From the NCBI GenBank assembly GCA_900553345.1, contig USDE01000111.1, positions 1 through 5,410 on the forward strand: a DNA stretch of 5,410 nt, written 5' to 3'. Shown here piece by piece: positions 1 through 5,092 of this stretch. Source of the stretch: an uncultured Collinsella sp. (GTDB lineage Bacteria > Actinomycetota > Coriobacteriia > Coriobacteriales > Coriobacteriaceae). The position numbers were made by a program, and so were the translations under genes. The first letter of the stretch is position 1. Every line of letters starts with the position of its first letter. The notes beneath the pieces were generated by a model, which did no database searches, was not told where the DNA came from, and saw nothing but the letters and a program-made list of their open reading frames with translations.

Positions 1-596
1 TCACGCTGCGACTCGGCCGCCGCGGCGGCAAGCGCCATCTCCTGGGCCTTGTCCGCCGCGGCAAGCTTGGCCTGCAGCTCGGCAATCTGAGCATCACGTG
101 CAGCTAAATCGTTTTGCGCAGCGTTGCGCGCCGCCGACTCGACAAGTTTGGCTTCGTCATCCTTGCGTCCCAGCTGCGCACGCAAATTGTCGATCTCGCG
201 CTGAAGCTCGGCATTCTCCTTCTGCGCATCCGCACGGGCCTCAACCGCCGCGCGCTGGCTTGCACTCTCGCGCTCTGCGACAGCGCCCTCGAGCTTGGCG
301 CGCAGCTCGGCGAGCTCAGCATCGCGCTTGGCGACTTCTTGCGCCAGTTTCTGATCCGCAGTGTTCTTCTGCTCGACAAGCTGAGCGTTGCGCTGAGACT
401 CTGCCTCCTGCAAAGCAGCCGTCGAACGCGAGCGCTCAAGTTCCAGCGCCTGCTCGCCCTCGCGCTGGACTGCCTTCACACGCTCATCCAGGTCGCGCGA
501 GAACTCGGCATCGCGCACTTGCTTGACGATATCCGCATAGCCGGACGCATCGACCTTGAAAACTTCGCCACAATGCGGGCACTTGATCTCGTTCAT
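1..596 (-). CDS. DUF2130-family coiled-coil protein, N-terminal part (3' end beyond the window)
   Basis: The first 198 residues of a longer protein are visible; the reading frame is still open at the left edge. The start ATG (596-594) is preceded by AAGGAG with a 5-base spacer. The N-terminus carries one CPHCG knuckle (Cys6, Cys9) followed by the GYADIVKQVRD stretch at residues 19-29, which I recognise as the opening of DUF2130 (COG4487-like) proteins. From about residue 30 to the edge it is a charged, Ala/Glu/Lys/Arg/Gln-rich segment expected to form a long coiled coil. Two similar heptad-rich segments recur there (residues 91-102 and 167-178). In this family a globular domain, often likened to RmuC-type nuclease domains, follows the coil; it lies outside the window, so no catalytic residues can be checked. 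The cellular function is not established. It is separated from the upstream phosphoesterase gene by a terminator, so it probably has its own promoter, but I could not find a convincing one in 608-654. Confidence 0.88.
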   Translation of the reverse strand, partial: MNEIKCPHCGEVFKVDASGYADIVKQVRDAEFSRDLDERVKAVQREGEQALELERSRSTAALQEAESQRNAQLVEQKNTADQKLAQEVAKRDAELAELRAKLEGAVAERESASQRAAVEARADAQKENAELQREIDNLRAQLGRKDDEAKLVESAARNAAQNDLAARDAQIAELQAKLAAADKAQEMALAAAAAESQR

Positions 597-654
597 AGCA
601 GCTCCTTGCTTGACGCACATTTCAACTGCCTACACTCTACCGCGGCACGCGGAC

Positions 655-689
655 AAAAAAGGCACCGCCGCCATAATGGCAACGGCGCC
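655..689 (-). terminator. Rho-independent terminator after the metallophosphoesterase gene
   Basis: Read on the minus strand, positions 689-661 form a 13-pair GC-rich stem (10 Watson-Crick and 3 G-U pairs) closed by a TTA loop. The stem is followed directly by six T residues (660-655). This is a textbook intrinsic terminator. It lies about 45 bases after the stop codon of the phosphoesterase gene and isolates it from the DUF2130 gene downstream. Confidence 0.88.
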
Positions 690-690
690 A

Positions 691-729
691 GAACCACCAC
701 AAAGGTGCCTGTCCCCTTTATGGTGGTTC
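691..729. repeat. Imperfect palindrome, REP-like intergenic element
   Basis: A 9-bp perfect inverted repeat (691-699 with 721-729, GAACCACCA/TGGTGGTTC) continues, after one C-A mismatch, with a further 5-bp arm (701-705 with 715-719, AAAGG/CCTTT) around a 9-base loop. The centre, AAAGGTGCCTGTCCCCTTT, looks like the GGGGACAGGCACC-type short palindromes that recur between genes in many bacterial genomes; that resemblance is from memory and copy number cannot be tested here. It lies between the phosphoesterase stop codon and its terminator. It has no T tract of its own, so it is not simply a second terminator. Confidence 0.5.
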
Positions 730-734
730 GAGAA

Positions 735-1280
735 TTACAGTCCAAAAAAGCCAAGGATTTGATCACGGCTTACGGGCTTGTAGTTGTTGGCATCAAGGCC
801 AACGTCATAGCGAAAGATAGGGCGTTCGCGATCGCGGTTTCGCGCGTTGGTGCGGTCTCCCCTGCTGTGGATATGCCCGTGCAGCATGATGGCGCCACGC
901 GCCTTGCCATTCCAGCTAAGCATGGGGTAGTGGCTCAACACCAGGCGATGACCCTTGGCGTAACCGGGTGCGACCTCCAGATAATCGCGTACGTCATCCC
1001 AGATTTGAGGCGCATCTGGATCTTCCCAGTCGCCGTCATGGTTACCACGGATGAGCGTCACGTTCTGGCATTCGATGCGCTCGCGCAGGCGCACCGCCTC
1101 CGCTAGGGGCAAACGATAGGTAAAGTCACCCAGAATATAGAGACGGTCGTCCGCAGCCACGCACTCATTGATGGCATCGATGACCTTGCGGTTCATCTCC
1201 TCGACCGAGCCAAACGGTCGATCCATATCGTGCAGGATATTCGTATCGCCCAGGTGCAGGTCGGCGGTAAACCACATCAT
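735..1280 (-). CDS. Calcineurin-like metallophosphoesterase
   Basis: This 181-residue cytoplasmic protein carries the full metallophosphoesterase signature in order: DLH (Asp7, His9), GD (Asp52), GNHD (Asn80-Asp82), SH (His117) and GHIH (His136, His138). These residues would bind two divalent metal ions and hydrolyse a phosphomonoester or diester. The size and the C-terminal YDVGLDANNYKPVS segment (residues 158-171) fit the small stand-alone phosphoesterases of the COG4186 type, whose natural substrate is generally unknown. There is no signal peptide or membrane segment. The start is one of two adjacent ATG codons; GAGGG lies 8 bases before the first and 11 before the second, favouring the first. 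It is probably transcribed alone: about 66 bases separate it from the gene upstream, and a strong terminator follows it. Confidence 0.9.
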   Translation of the reverse strand: MMWFTADLHLGDTNILHDMDRPFGSVEEMNRKVIDAINECVAADDRLYILGDFTYRLPLAEAVRLRERIECQNVTLIRGNHDGDWEDPDAPQIWDDVRDYLEVAPGYAKGHRLVLSHYPMLSWNGKARGAIMLHGHIHSRGDRTNARNRDRERPIFRYDVGLDANNYKPVSRDQILGFFGL

Positions 1281-1320
1281 CGTCTATGCCCTCATTTCGC
1301 AACGCGTCTAACACGTGCCT

Positions 1321-1326
1321 AGTATA
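1321..1326 (-). promoter_or_regulatory. Candidate -10 box for the metallophosphoesterase gene
   Basis: On the minus strand TATACT matches the sigma-70 -10 consensus at five of six positions. It would start a transcript about 34 bases before the phosphoesterase start codon. No good -35 is visible at 16-18 bases. A small 5-bp hairpin (1329-1344, GACGC/GCGTC) lies just upstream and could weakly end the preceding unit. The evidence is weak. Confidence 0.25.
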
Positions 1327-1346
1327 CAGACGCTTTGGCGCGTCGG

Positions 1347-1526
1347 TTAGCCAAAGAGCCCGCCGAACAGACCTCGGCGGCGTTTGTCTTTCTTTTTCGA
1401 CGCGTCACCCTGGGCGCTCTTGTCCTGCCGCTTCTTACGATCCTGCTCCAGCTCATCATCGTCGAGCAGCATATCCCACTCAAACGGATCATCTGTCAAA
1501 TCGAACAGGTCATCGTCATCAAACAT
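1347..1526 (-). CDS. Small protein with acidic N-terminus and basic C-terminus, unknown function
   Basis: This is a 59-codon gene lying 18 bases after the HIRAN-domain gene on the same strand. The start (1526) is preceded by AAGGGGGG with a 5-base spacer, a near-match to the ribosome binding site consensus. The product is sharply polarised: residues 1-29 are dominated by Asp/Glu, with runs DDDD at 3-6 and DDDE at 22-25, while residues 30-51 are Lys/Arg-rich (KKR, KKKDKRRR). It ends in two GLFG copies (residues 52-55 and 56-59). No known domain, signal peptide or membrane segment is seen, and it is probably largely disordered. I do not recognise the family. Its position right behind the HIRAN gene, its ribosome binding site and its codon-like structure argue that it is real and co-transcribed, perhaps a partner of the HIRAN protein; that partnership is inference. 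Confidence 0.65.
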   Translation of the reverse strand: MFDDDDLFDLTDDPFEWDMLLDDDELEQDRKKRQDKSAQGDASKKKDKRRRGLFGGLFG

Positions 1527-1544
1527 GGCAGCCCCCCTTACCGA

Positions 1545-1871
1545 CTAGCGGGCATCCACCACATAGAGGCCAACGCGCACCTGGTGCCACGGGCTACGCT
1601 CGGGGGCAACCTGCTGCACGCGCGCCTCAAATACGTCCTCGTGGCCGTAATACATCATCAAGGACAGCGGGCCGACCTCGTTTCCCGGAACATAACCGAG
1701 CTTGGTGTTGCCGTAGTAGATCGCAACTGCCTCGGGGTCATGGGGATTATCGCGCTCGGCACACAGCGTCAGCTTATCGCCCGCTTTAATATCGCCTAGG
1801 ACCAAAGCGCCGTCGGCATATTGAAATCCTGCAATATGAAACGACAGAAGCACACGTGAAGGCTCGTACAT
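1545..1871 (-). CDS. HIRAN-domain protein (single domain)
   Basis: The whole 108-residue protein corresponds to one HIRAN domain. Diagnostic segments are FHIAGFQYADG (residues 11-21), the LxLGDIKAGDKLTL region, RDNPHDPEAVAIYY (about 40-53) and KLGYVPGNE (about 57-65). HIRAN domains occur alone in bacteria, or fused to SNF2-type helicases such as human HLTF, where the domain binds the 3'-OH end of single-stranded DNA. A DNA-end-binding or repair-related role is therefore plausible here but unproven. The start ATG (1871-1869) has GAGGAG with a 5-base spacer. A small perfect hairpin (1888-1902, 5-bp stem) lies just upstream of this site. It heads a likely two-gene unit with the 59-residue acidic/basic protein. 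No convincing promoter was found upstream. Confidence 0.85.
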   Translation of the reverse strand: MYEPSRVLLSFHIAGFQYADGALVLGDIKAGDKLTLCAERDNPHDPEAVAIYYGNTKLGYVPGNEVGPLSLMMYYGHEDVFEARVQQVAPERSPWHQVRVGLYVVDAR

Positions 1872-2106
1872 GGCAGCTCCTCTAACGGCCGGATAAACCG
1901 GCGCTTAACCTTATTGAGAAGTCTACGAGCCCGTACGGACACAGATTCACCCGCCCGCACCTTTCAACCATTTGCCGCAACGCTTGCGAGACAGAGCGCT
2001 TGCAGATAAGATAGAGGCACGGATGGCACCCGTTGCAGCGGGTCTTGCCAACTCCGATACACGTTTTCATCGTGAGAAGTGGCCGTCTTCGCTTACGCGG
2101 GGGCGG
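1872..2106. other. Stretch of about 235 bases without a confident gene
   Basis: This region separates the HIRAN gene from the small hydrophobic peptide gene. It holds the HIRAN ribosome binding site (1877-1882), a 5-bp hairpin (1888-1902), a second short hairpin (ACCCG/CGGGT, 2028-2043), a direct GCAAGCG repeat on the minus strand near 1980-2002 and a possible plus-strand promoter (1984-2012). A 62-codon cysteine-rich minus-strand frame (1882-2070) ends on a TAG overlapping the HIRAN ribosome binding site. It has no ribosome binding site of its own and uses TTA, ATA and AGG codons, so I do not call it a gene. Confidence 0.5.
1984..2012 (+). promoter_or_regulatory. Candidate promoter of an RNA antisense to the small hydrophobic peptide gene
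   Basis: TTGCGA (1984-1989) and TAAGAT (2007-2012) are each four-of-six matches to the sigma-70 boxes and are separated by the ideal 17 bases. A transcript starting near 2019 would run rightwards through the complement of the 27-codon gene at 2107-2190 and could stop at the hairpin at 2249-2292. This layout is what a type I antitoxin RNA would need, but two four-of-six boxes can occur by chance. Confidence 0.25.
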
Positions 2107-2190
2107 CTATTTCATTCGGCCGATAAACAGGCCGAGTTCGATAGCCGCGATTAACAACGCCAGTAACGAAATGACATCGCTTACGTTCAT
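2107..2190 (-). CDS. 27-residue hydrophobic peptide resembling holin-like / type I toxins
   Basis: This very short gene reads MNVSDVISLL at the start, then a continuous hydrophobic stretch (residues 6-24) able to span the membrane, and ends RMK. A single acidic residue (Glu18) sits inside the hydrophobic stretch. The pattern of Met, a few polar residues with an early Asp/Glu, one membrane segment and a short basic tail resembles the putative holin-like toxin family and TxpA-type type I toxins, which damage the inner membrane when overproduced. It is shorter than most of those (about 30-40 residues or more). The start has AAGGGA 6 bases upstream, but that site lies in a hairpin (2191-2217). 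The ribosome binding site, membrane profile and surrounding RNA structures support a real gene; the toxin assignment is inference from the pattern only. It could instead be an unrelated small membrane peptide. Confidence 0.5.
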   Translation of the reverse strand: MNVSDVISLLALLIAAIELGLFIGRMK

Positions 2191-2217
2191 ACCAATTCCC
2201 TTCTAAAGGGAGTTGGC
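2191..2217 (-). promoter_or_regulatory. Hairpin hiding the ribosome binding site of the small peptide gene
   Basis: On the minus strand, CCAA (2216-2213) pairs with TTGG (2195-2192) and TCCCTT (2211-2206) pairs with AAGGGA (2202-2197). There is one C-A mismatch, a TAG loop and an extra G-U pair at the base. The right arm is the Shine-Dalgarno sequence of the 27-codon gene, so it would be double-stranded in the folded transcript. Sequestered ribosome binding sites are typical of type I toxin mRNAs. No T tract follows, so it is not a terminator. Confidence 0.5.
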
Positions 2218-2248
2218 CCATCCGTACCCCATAGCAGTAGTCTAACGT

Positions 2249-2292
2249 AAATGGCGGGTAATAGGAACACTTGTTCGTATTACCCGCCATTT
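2249..2292 (-). terminator. Strong hairpin after the aldehyde dehydrogenase gene, probable terminator
   Basis: A perfect 15-bp inverted repeat (2249-2263 with 2278-2292, outer arm AAATGGCGGGTAATA) is extended by a G-G mismatch and a 4-bp GAAC/GTTC arm around a 4-base loop. It begins one base after the aldehyde dehydrogenase stop codon. The outer A-T pairs give TTT at the 3' end on either strand. It should therefore end the dehydrogenase operon on the minus strand and could also stop plus-strand transcripts. The T tract is short, so efficiency is uncertain. Confidence 0.75.
2264..2277. promoter_or_regulatory. LexA-box-like sequence in the hairpin centre
   Basis: The minus strand reads CGAACAAGTGTTCC, which fits the Gram-positive LexA/DinR operator pattern CGAACRNRYGTTYC as I recall it. 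It is about 75 bases upstream of the 27-codon gene. It overlaps a very weak possible -35 (TTCCTA, 2267-2262) with TAGACT 17 bases on (2244-2239). The GAAC/GTTC symmetry may simply be the tip of the terminator hairpin, so an operator role is speculative. Confidence 0.22.
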
Positions 2293-2293
2293 C

Positions 2294-3673
2294 CTAATGC
2301 ACGAACATGCGCACGAACTTGTGCTTCCAGCTTGCGTGGGGGGCATAGCGGAATGGCACGTCCAGCCACGTTGCCTTGTTCACGATGCTTTTCTTATGGC
2401 TAAACGTATCGAAGCTCTCGCGGCCATGGTACTGCCCCATACCGCTCGCTCCCATGCCGCCAAAGCCCATATGGCTCGTAGCCAAGTGCATGATCGTGTC
2501 GTTGACACAGCCGCCGCCAAAGGGCACGTAGCGCACAAAGCGCTGCTGGACCTCGCGGTCCTGGCTAAAGATATACAGGGCCAGCGGCGTCGGACGATCC
2601 GTAATAAACGTCTCGGCCTCGTCTAGGCTCTCAAACGTCAGCACCGGCAGGATGGGGCCGAAAATCTCTTCCTGCATCACAGCATCCTCAGGCGCCACGC
2701 CGTCTAGGATCGTCGGCTCAATCTTGAGCGACGACTCGCGCGCCGTGCCTCCCAGCACAACCTTATCGGGGTCGATCAGCCCGAGCACGCGCGCGAAATG
2801 CTTGGCGTTGACAATATGACCGCAGTCCTCGTTGTCGAGCGGGTGCTCGCCAAACATGCGACGGACCTCCTCCTTGATGAGGCCCAGCAACTCGTCGTGC
2901 ACGCGCGTATCGACCAGCAGGTAGTCGGGCGCCACGCAGGTCTGCCCCACGTTGAGCCATTTACCAAAGGCGATACGCCGTGCCGCAACCTTCAAGTTTG
3001 CCGTCGCATCCACGATGCAGGGACTCTTTCCGCCCAGCTCAAGCGTCACGGGCGTAAGGTTTTTACTTGCGCGCTCCATGACGAGCTTGCCGACCGGAAC
3101 GCTTCCGGTAAAGAAGATTTTGTCCCAGCATTCATCGAGCAGCGCCTCGTTCTCGGCACGCCCGCCTTCGACGACCGTTACCAGGCGCGGATCAAATGCT
3201 TCCTCGCAAATCTGCCTGAGCACCGCGCTCGAAGCCGGCGCATAGGCACTCGGCTTGATGACCACGGTGTTACCCGCGGCAAGGGCGCCGGCGAGCGGCT
3301 CGAGTGTTAGCAAAAACGGGTAGTTCCACGGAGCCATAATGAGCGTGACGCCATAGGGCACGGCTTGCGTTTTGCACACACTAATGGCATTGGCGAGGTC
3401 GCAGGGGCGCAGGCGCGGGCGGCTCCATCGGGCCATATGCGCAATCTGATGGCGAATCTCGGAAAGCGACGTGCCGATCTCGCACATATATGCCTCGTCA
3501 TGCGACTTACCCAAATCGGTCTTGAGCGCATGGGCAATATCGGCCTCGTGCGCCCGCACCGCATCGCGTAAACTCACGAGCGCACGACGTCGAGCATCGA
3601 CATCAAACGTAGCGTGCATCTTAAAGTAGGCGCGCTGCTCGCCGACGATGCGCGCAATTTCCTCGGTGTTCAT
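2294..3673 (-). CDS. NAD(P)-dependent aldehyde dehydrogenase, class 3-like
   Basis: This full-length 459-residue enzyme oxidises an aldehyde to the carboxylic acid with NAD(P)+. Active-site features are in place: APWNYPF with Asn117, IKPS with Lys140, the cofactor loop GSVPVG (190-195), LELGGKSP with general base Glu212, GQTCVAPDY with nucleophile Cys246, and EEIFGP with Glu336. The short length and the C-terminal FRYAPHASWKHK segment resemble the RYPPY-type tail of ALDH3/YwdH/AlkH enzymes, which often act on medium or long aliphatic aldehydes; the substrate here is unknown. The start ATG (3673-3671) follows AGGAGGG (3683-3677) only about 4 bases away. That site overlaps the TAG of the alcohol dehydrogenase gene, with 8 bases between the two genes, so the two are co-transcribed and probably translationally coupled. 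A strong hairpin follows the stop codon. Confidence 0.95.
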   Translation of the reverse strand: MNTEEIARIVGEQRAYFKMHATFDVDARRRALVSLRDAVRAHEADIAHALKTDLGKSHDEAYMCEIGTSLSEIRHQIAHMARWSRPRLRPCDLANAISVCKTQAVPYGVTLIMAPWNYPFLLTLEPLAGALAAGNTVVIKPSAYAPASSAVLRQICEEAFDPRLVTVVEGGRAENEALLDECWDKIFFTGSVPVGKLVMERASKNLTPVTLELGGKSPCIVDATANLKVAARRIAFGKWLNVGQTCVAPDYLLVDTRVHDELLGLIKEEVRRMFGEHPLDNEDCGHIVNAKHFARVLGLIDPDKVVLGGTARESSLKIEPTILDGVAPEDAVMQEEIFGPILPVLTFESLDEAETFITDRPTPLALYIFSQDREVQQRFVRYVPFGGGCVNDTIMHLATSHMGFGGMGASGMGQYHGRESFDTFSHKKSIVNKATWLDVPFRYAPHASWKHKFVRMFVH

Positions 3674-3681
3674 GGACCCTC

Positions 3682-4902
3682 CTAGTTCTCGTCCTCAAAC
3701 ATACCACCTGCAACAACTTCGTACATATGCTCGAGCTCCAGGCGGTCCATTAAAAGCGGAACGGGGTACAGGGGATTGGCCTCGGCATCGGCATGGGACG
3801 CCATTTGCGGAATATCGGAGCGGCGAATACCCGAGACATATTTGGGGATTCCCAGGGCCTCGTTCATGCGGTCCACCCAATCGATAAAGGCCTCGGCCGC
3901 CAGGCTGTCCTGCGCGTTAGCCGGCGCGATACCGGCCATGCGGGCGAGATCGGCGAGCTTGGGAACAGCAACTTCGCCATAGGCGCGAAGCATATGCGGC
4001 AGGATGATGGCGTTGGCCAAGCCGTGCGGAATTCCGTATCGGCCGCCCAGACTGTGCGCGATGGCATGCACATATCCGACATAGGAGCGGGTAAACGCAA
4101 CGCCTGCCTTATACGCCGCCGAAAGCATATTGCGACGCGCACTCATGTTGTCGCCATGCTCATAGGCCTCGAGCAAATTGTCGCGGATGAGCTGCACCGC
4201 CTGGCGCGCCATCTTGCGCGTGTAGGGCGTGGTGCTACGGCCGATAAAGGCCTCGACAGCATGCGTCAGGGCGTCCATGCCCGTCTGCCCCGTAATGGAG
4301 GCAGGCAGGCCGCGCGTAAACTCGGGGTCGTGCACCGCAAAACGCGGGATGAGCACAAAGTCGTTAATGGGATATTTATAGTGCGTCTCGTCATCGGTAA
4401 TTACCGCCGCGAGCGTGACTTCGCTTCCCGTACCGGCGGTAGTGGGAACCGCAATAAGTAGCGGCAGGAGACGGTGGACGCGCAACAGGCCACGCATCTT
4501 GTTGATGGGCTTGTTCGGCTGTGCAATGCGCGCCCCCACACCCTTGGCGCAGTCCATGGCCGAACCGCCACCAAAGCCGATAATGGCCCGGCAGTCGTTC
4601 TCGCGATACAGCGCCGCCGCTTCCTCCACGTTTGAGACCGTGGGGTTCGCACGCGTTTCGGCATAGACCGTAGCGCCAATCCCCTGAGCCGTAAGCGCAC
4701 GCTCGAGTGATGCCGTGAGCCCCAAACGTGCAATACCAGGGTCTGTCACGATAAGGGCCTTCTGGATCGAGCGCTTTTGAAGCACCGCGGGCACATCCTC
4801 GGCATGCTCCAAAATGCGCGGCTCGGTATAGGGCAGAATCGGCAATGCAATGCGAAAAACCGTCTGATATGTTCGGCACCAGGCACGACGGGCTAGATGC
4901 AT
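3682..4902 (-). CDS. Iron-containing (group III) alcohol dehydrogenase
   Basis: This 406-residue cytoplasmic oxidoreductase interconverts an alcohol and its aldehyde using NAD(P)(H). Cofactor-binding motifs GGGS (111-114) and PTTAGTGSE (153-161) are present. The metal ligands, by comparison with FucO-type enzymes, are Asp210, His214, His279 and His293, with the conserved active-site His283 between them in VHAIAHSLGGRYGIPHG. The N-terminal stretch with CRTYQTVFR (residues 9-17) is typical of one subfamily often found beside an aldehyde dehydrogenase gene. I chose the ATG at 4902 because AAGGAG lies 8 bases upstream. The frame extends to an ATG at 4983, but that start has no such site, would add 27 residues without family support, and would run through the likely promoter. 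It is the first gene of an operon with the aldehyde dehydrogenase. Candidate control elements are a -10 box and two Rex-like palindromes upstream. The physiological substrate and direction cannot be read from the sequence. Confidence 0.95.
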   Translation of the reverse strand: MHLARRAWCRTYQTVFRIALPILPYTEPRILEHAEDVPAVLQKRSIQKALIVTDPGIARLGLTASLERALTAQGIGATVYAETRANPTVSNVEEAAALYRENDCRAIIGFGGGSAMDCAKGVGARIAQPNKPINKMRGLLRVHRLLPLLIAVPTTAGTGSEVTLAAVITDDETHYKYPINDFVLIPRFAVHDPEFTRGLPASITGQTGMDALTHAVEAFIGRSTTPYTRKMARQAVQLIRDNLLEAYEHGDNMSARRNMLSAAYKAGVAFTRSYVGYVHAIAHSLGGRYGIPHGLANAIILPHMLRAYGEVAVPKLADLARMAGIAPANAQDSLAAEAFIDWVDRMNEALGIPKYVSGIRRSDIPQMASHADAEANPLYPVPLLMDRLELEHMYEVVAGGMFEDEN

Positions 4903-4919
4903 AAAGGAAACTCCTTCAT

Positions 4920-4937
4920 TTGTTGATAGGTCAACAT
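4920..4937. promoter_or_regulatory. Rex-like operator, proximal site
   Basis: TTGTTGA-TAGG-TCAACAT has a 7-4-7 layout with a perfect 6-bp inverted repeat (TGTTGA/TCAACA). It matches 11 of 14 defined positions of the clostridial Rex consensus TTGTTAA-N4-TTAACAA. It lies 17 bases upstream of the alcohol dehydrogenase start, between its ribosome binding site and the candidate -10 box, where a bound repressor would block transcription. Rex is a known NADH/NAD+-responsive repressor of alcohol and aldehyde dehydrogenase genes. Assignment of this site is inference. Confidence 0.4.
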
Positions 4938-4948
4938 TTGCTCGACCG

Positions 4949-4954
4949 ATTGTA
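4949..4954 (-). promoter_or_regulatory. Candidate -10 box of the alcohol/aldehyde dehydrogenase operon
   Basis: On the minus strand TACAAT matches the sigma-70 -10 consensus at five of six positions. A transcript would start near 4942, giving a leader of about 40 bases before the ATG at 4902. No good -35 box is present 16-18 bases upstream, which could mean that an activator is needed or that this is not the true promoter. Confidence 0.35.
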
Positions 4955-4983
4955 CTCAGCGGAGATCGCAGACGGTATGCCAA

Positions 4984-5001
4984 TCGTTAATCAATCAACA
5001 T
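4984..5001. promoter_or_regulatory. Rex-like operator, distal site
   Basis: TCGTTAA-TCAA-TCAACAT has the same 7-4-7 layout and the identical right half (TCAACAT) as the site at 4920-4937. It also matches 11 of 14 defined positions of the Rex consensus. The two sites are 64 bases apart, about six helical turns, so proteins bound to them would lie on the same face of the DNA. It lies between the two divergent candidate promoters. Regulator identity is inference. Confidence 0.35.
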
Positions 5002-5046
5002 CTTCATATCTCAAAATTGTTTTATTAAAAATCATTCCTAATAGGC

Positions 5047-5074
5047 TTCACATTTGGTTGCATTTATGGATAAT
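5047..5074 (+). promoter_or_regulatory. rbr: Sigma-70-type promoter of the rubrerythrin gene
   Basis: TTCACA (5047-5052, five of six) and GATAAT (5069-5074, five of six) are separated by 16 bases, in an AT-rich stretch that stands out from the GC-rich surroundings. A transcript would start near 5081 and carry a structured leader of roughly 77 bases. This is the best promoter in the window, although it was found by eye. Confidence 0.65.
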
Positions 5075-5092
5075 AGAACTCGTCAAGACGCA

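Noticed and set aside
114..1106. Open frame of 330 codons on the plus strand
   Set aside because: It runs antisense through the DUF2130 gene, the terminator and most of the phosphoesterase gene, all of which have clear family motifs and ribosome binding sites. Long antisense frames are expected in GC-rich coding DNA.
1286..1799. Overlapping plus-strand frames of 154-167 codons
   Set aside because: They are antisense to the HIRAN and small-protein genes, show no recognisable family and have low-complexity, Arg/Pro/His-rich translations typical of shadow frames.
1882..2070. Cysteine-rich 62-codon minus-strand frame
   Set aside because: It has six Cys in the first 50 residues and its stop overlaps the HIRAN ribosome binding site, which is suggestive. 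But it has no ribosome binding site, uses TTA, ATA and AGG codons and matches no family I know. Conservation in relatives would be needed to accept it.
2093..2290. 65-codon minus-strand frame beginning inside the hairpin after the aldehyde dehydrogenase gene
   Set aside because: Its start lies in the terminator stem without a ribosome binding site, and it overlaps, in a different frame, the better supported 27-codon gene.
2798..3310. Plus-strand frame of 170 codons
   Set aside because: It is antisense to the catalytic core of the aldehyde dehydrogenase and has no independent support.
3793..4461. Plus-strand frame of 222 codons
   Set aside because: It is antisense to the metal-binding half of the alcohol dehydrogenase, with no family resemblance.
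4903..4983. Upstream extension of the alcohol dehydrogenase to the ATG at 4983
   Set aside because: The extension adds 27 residues not typical of the family and crosses the candidate promoter and Rex-like site. The ATG at 4902 has an ideally placed AAGGAG.
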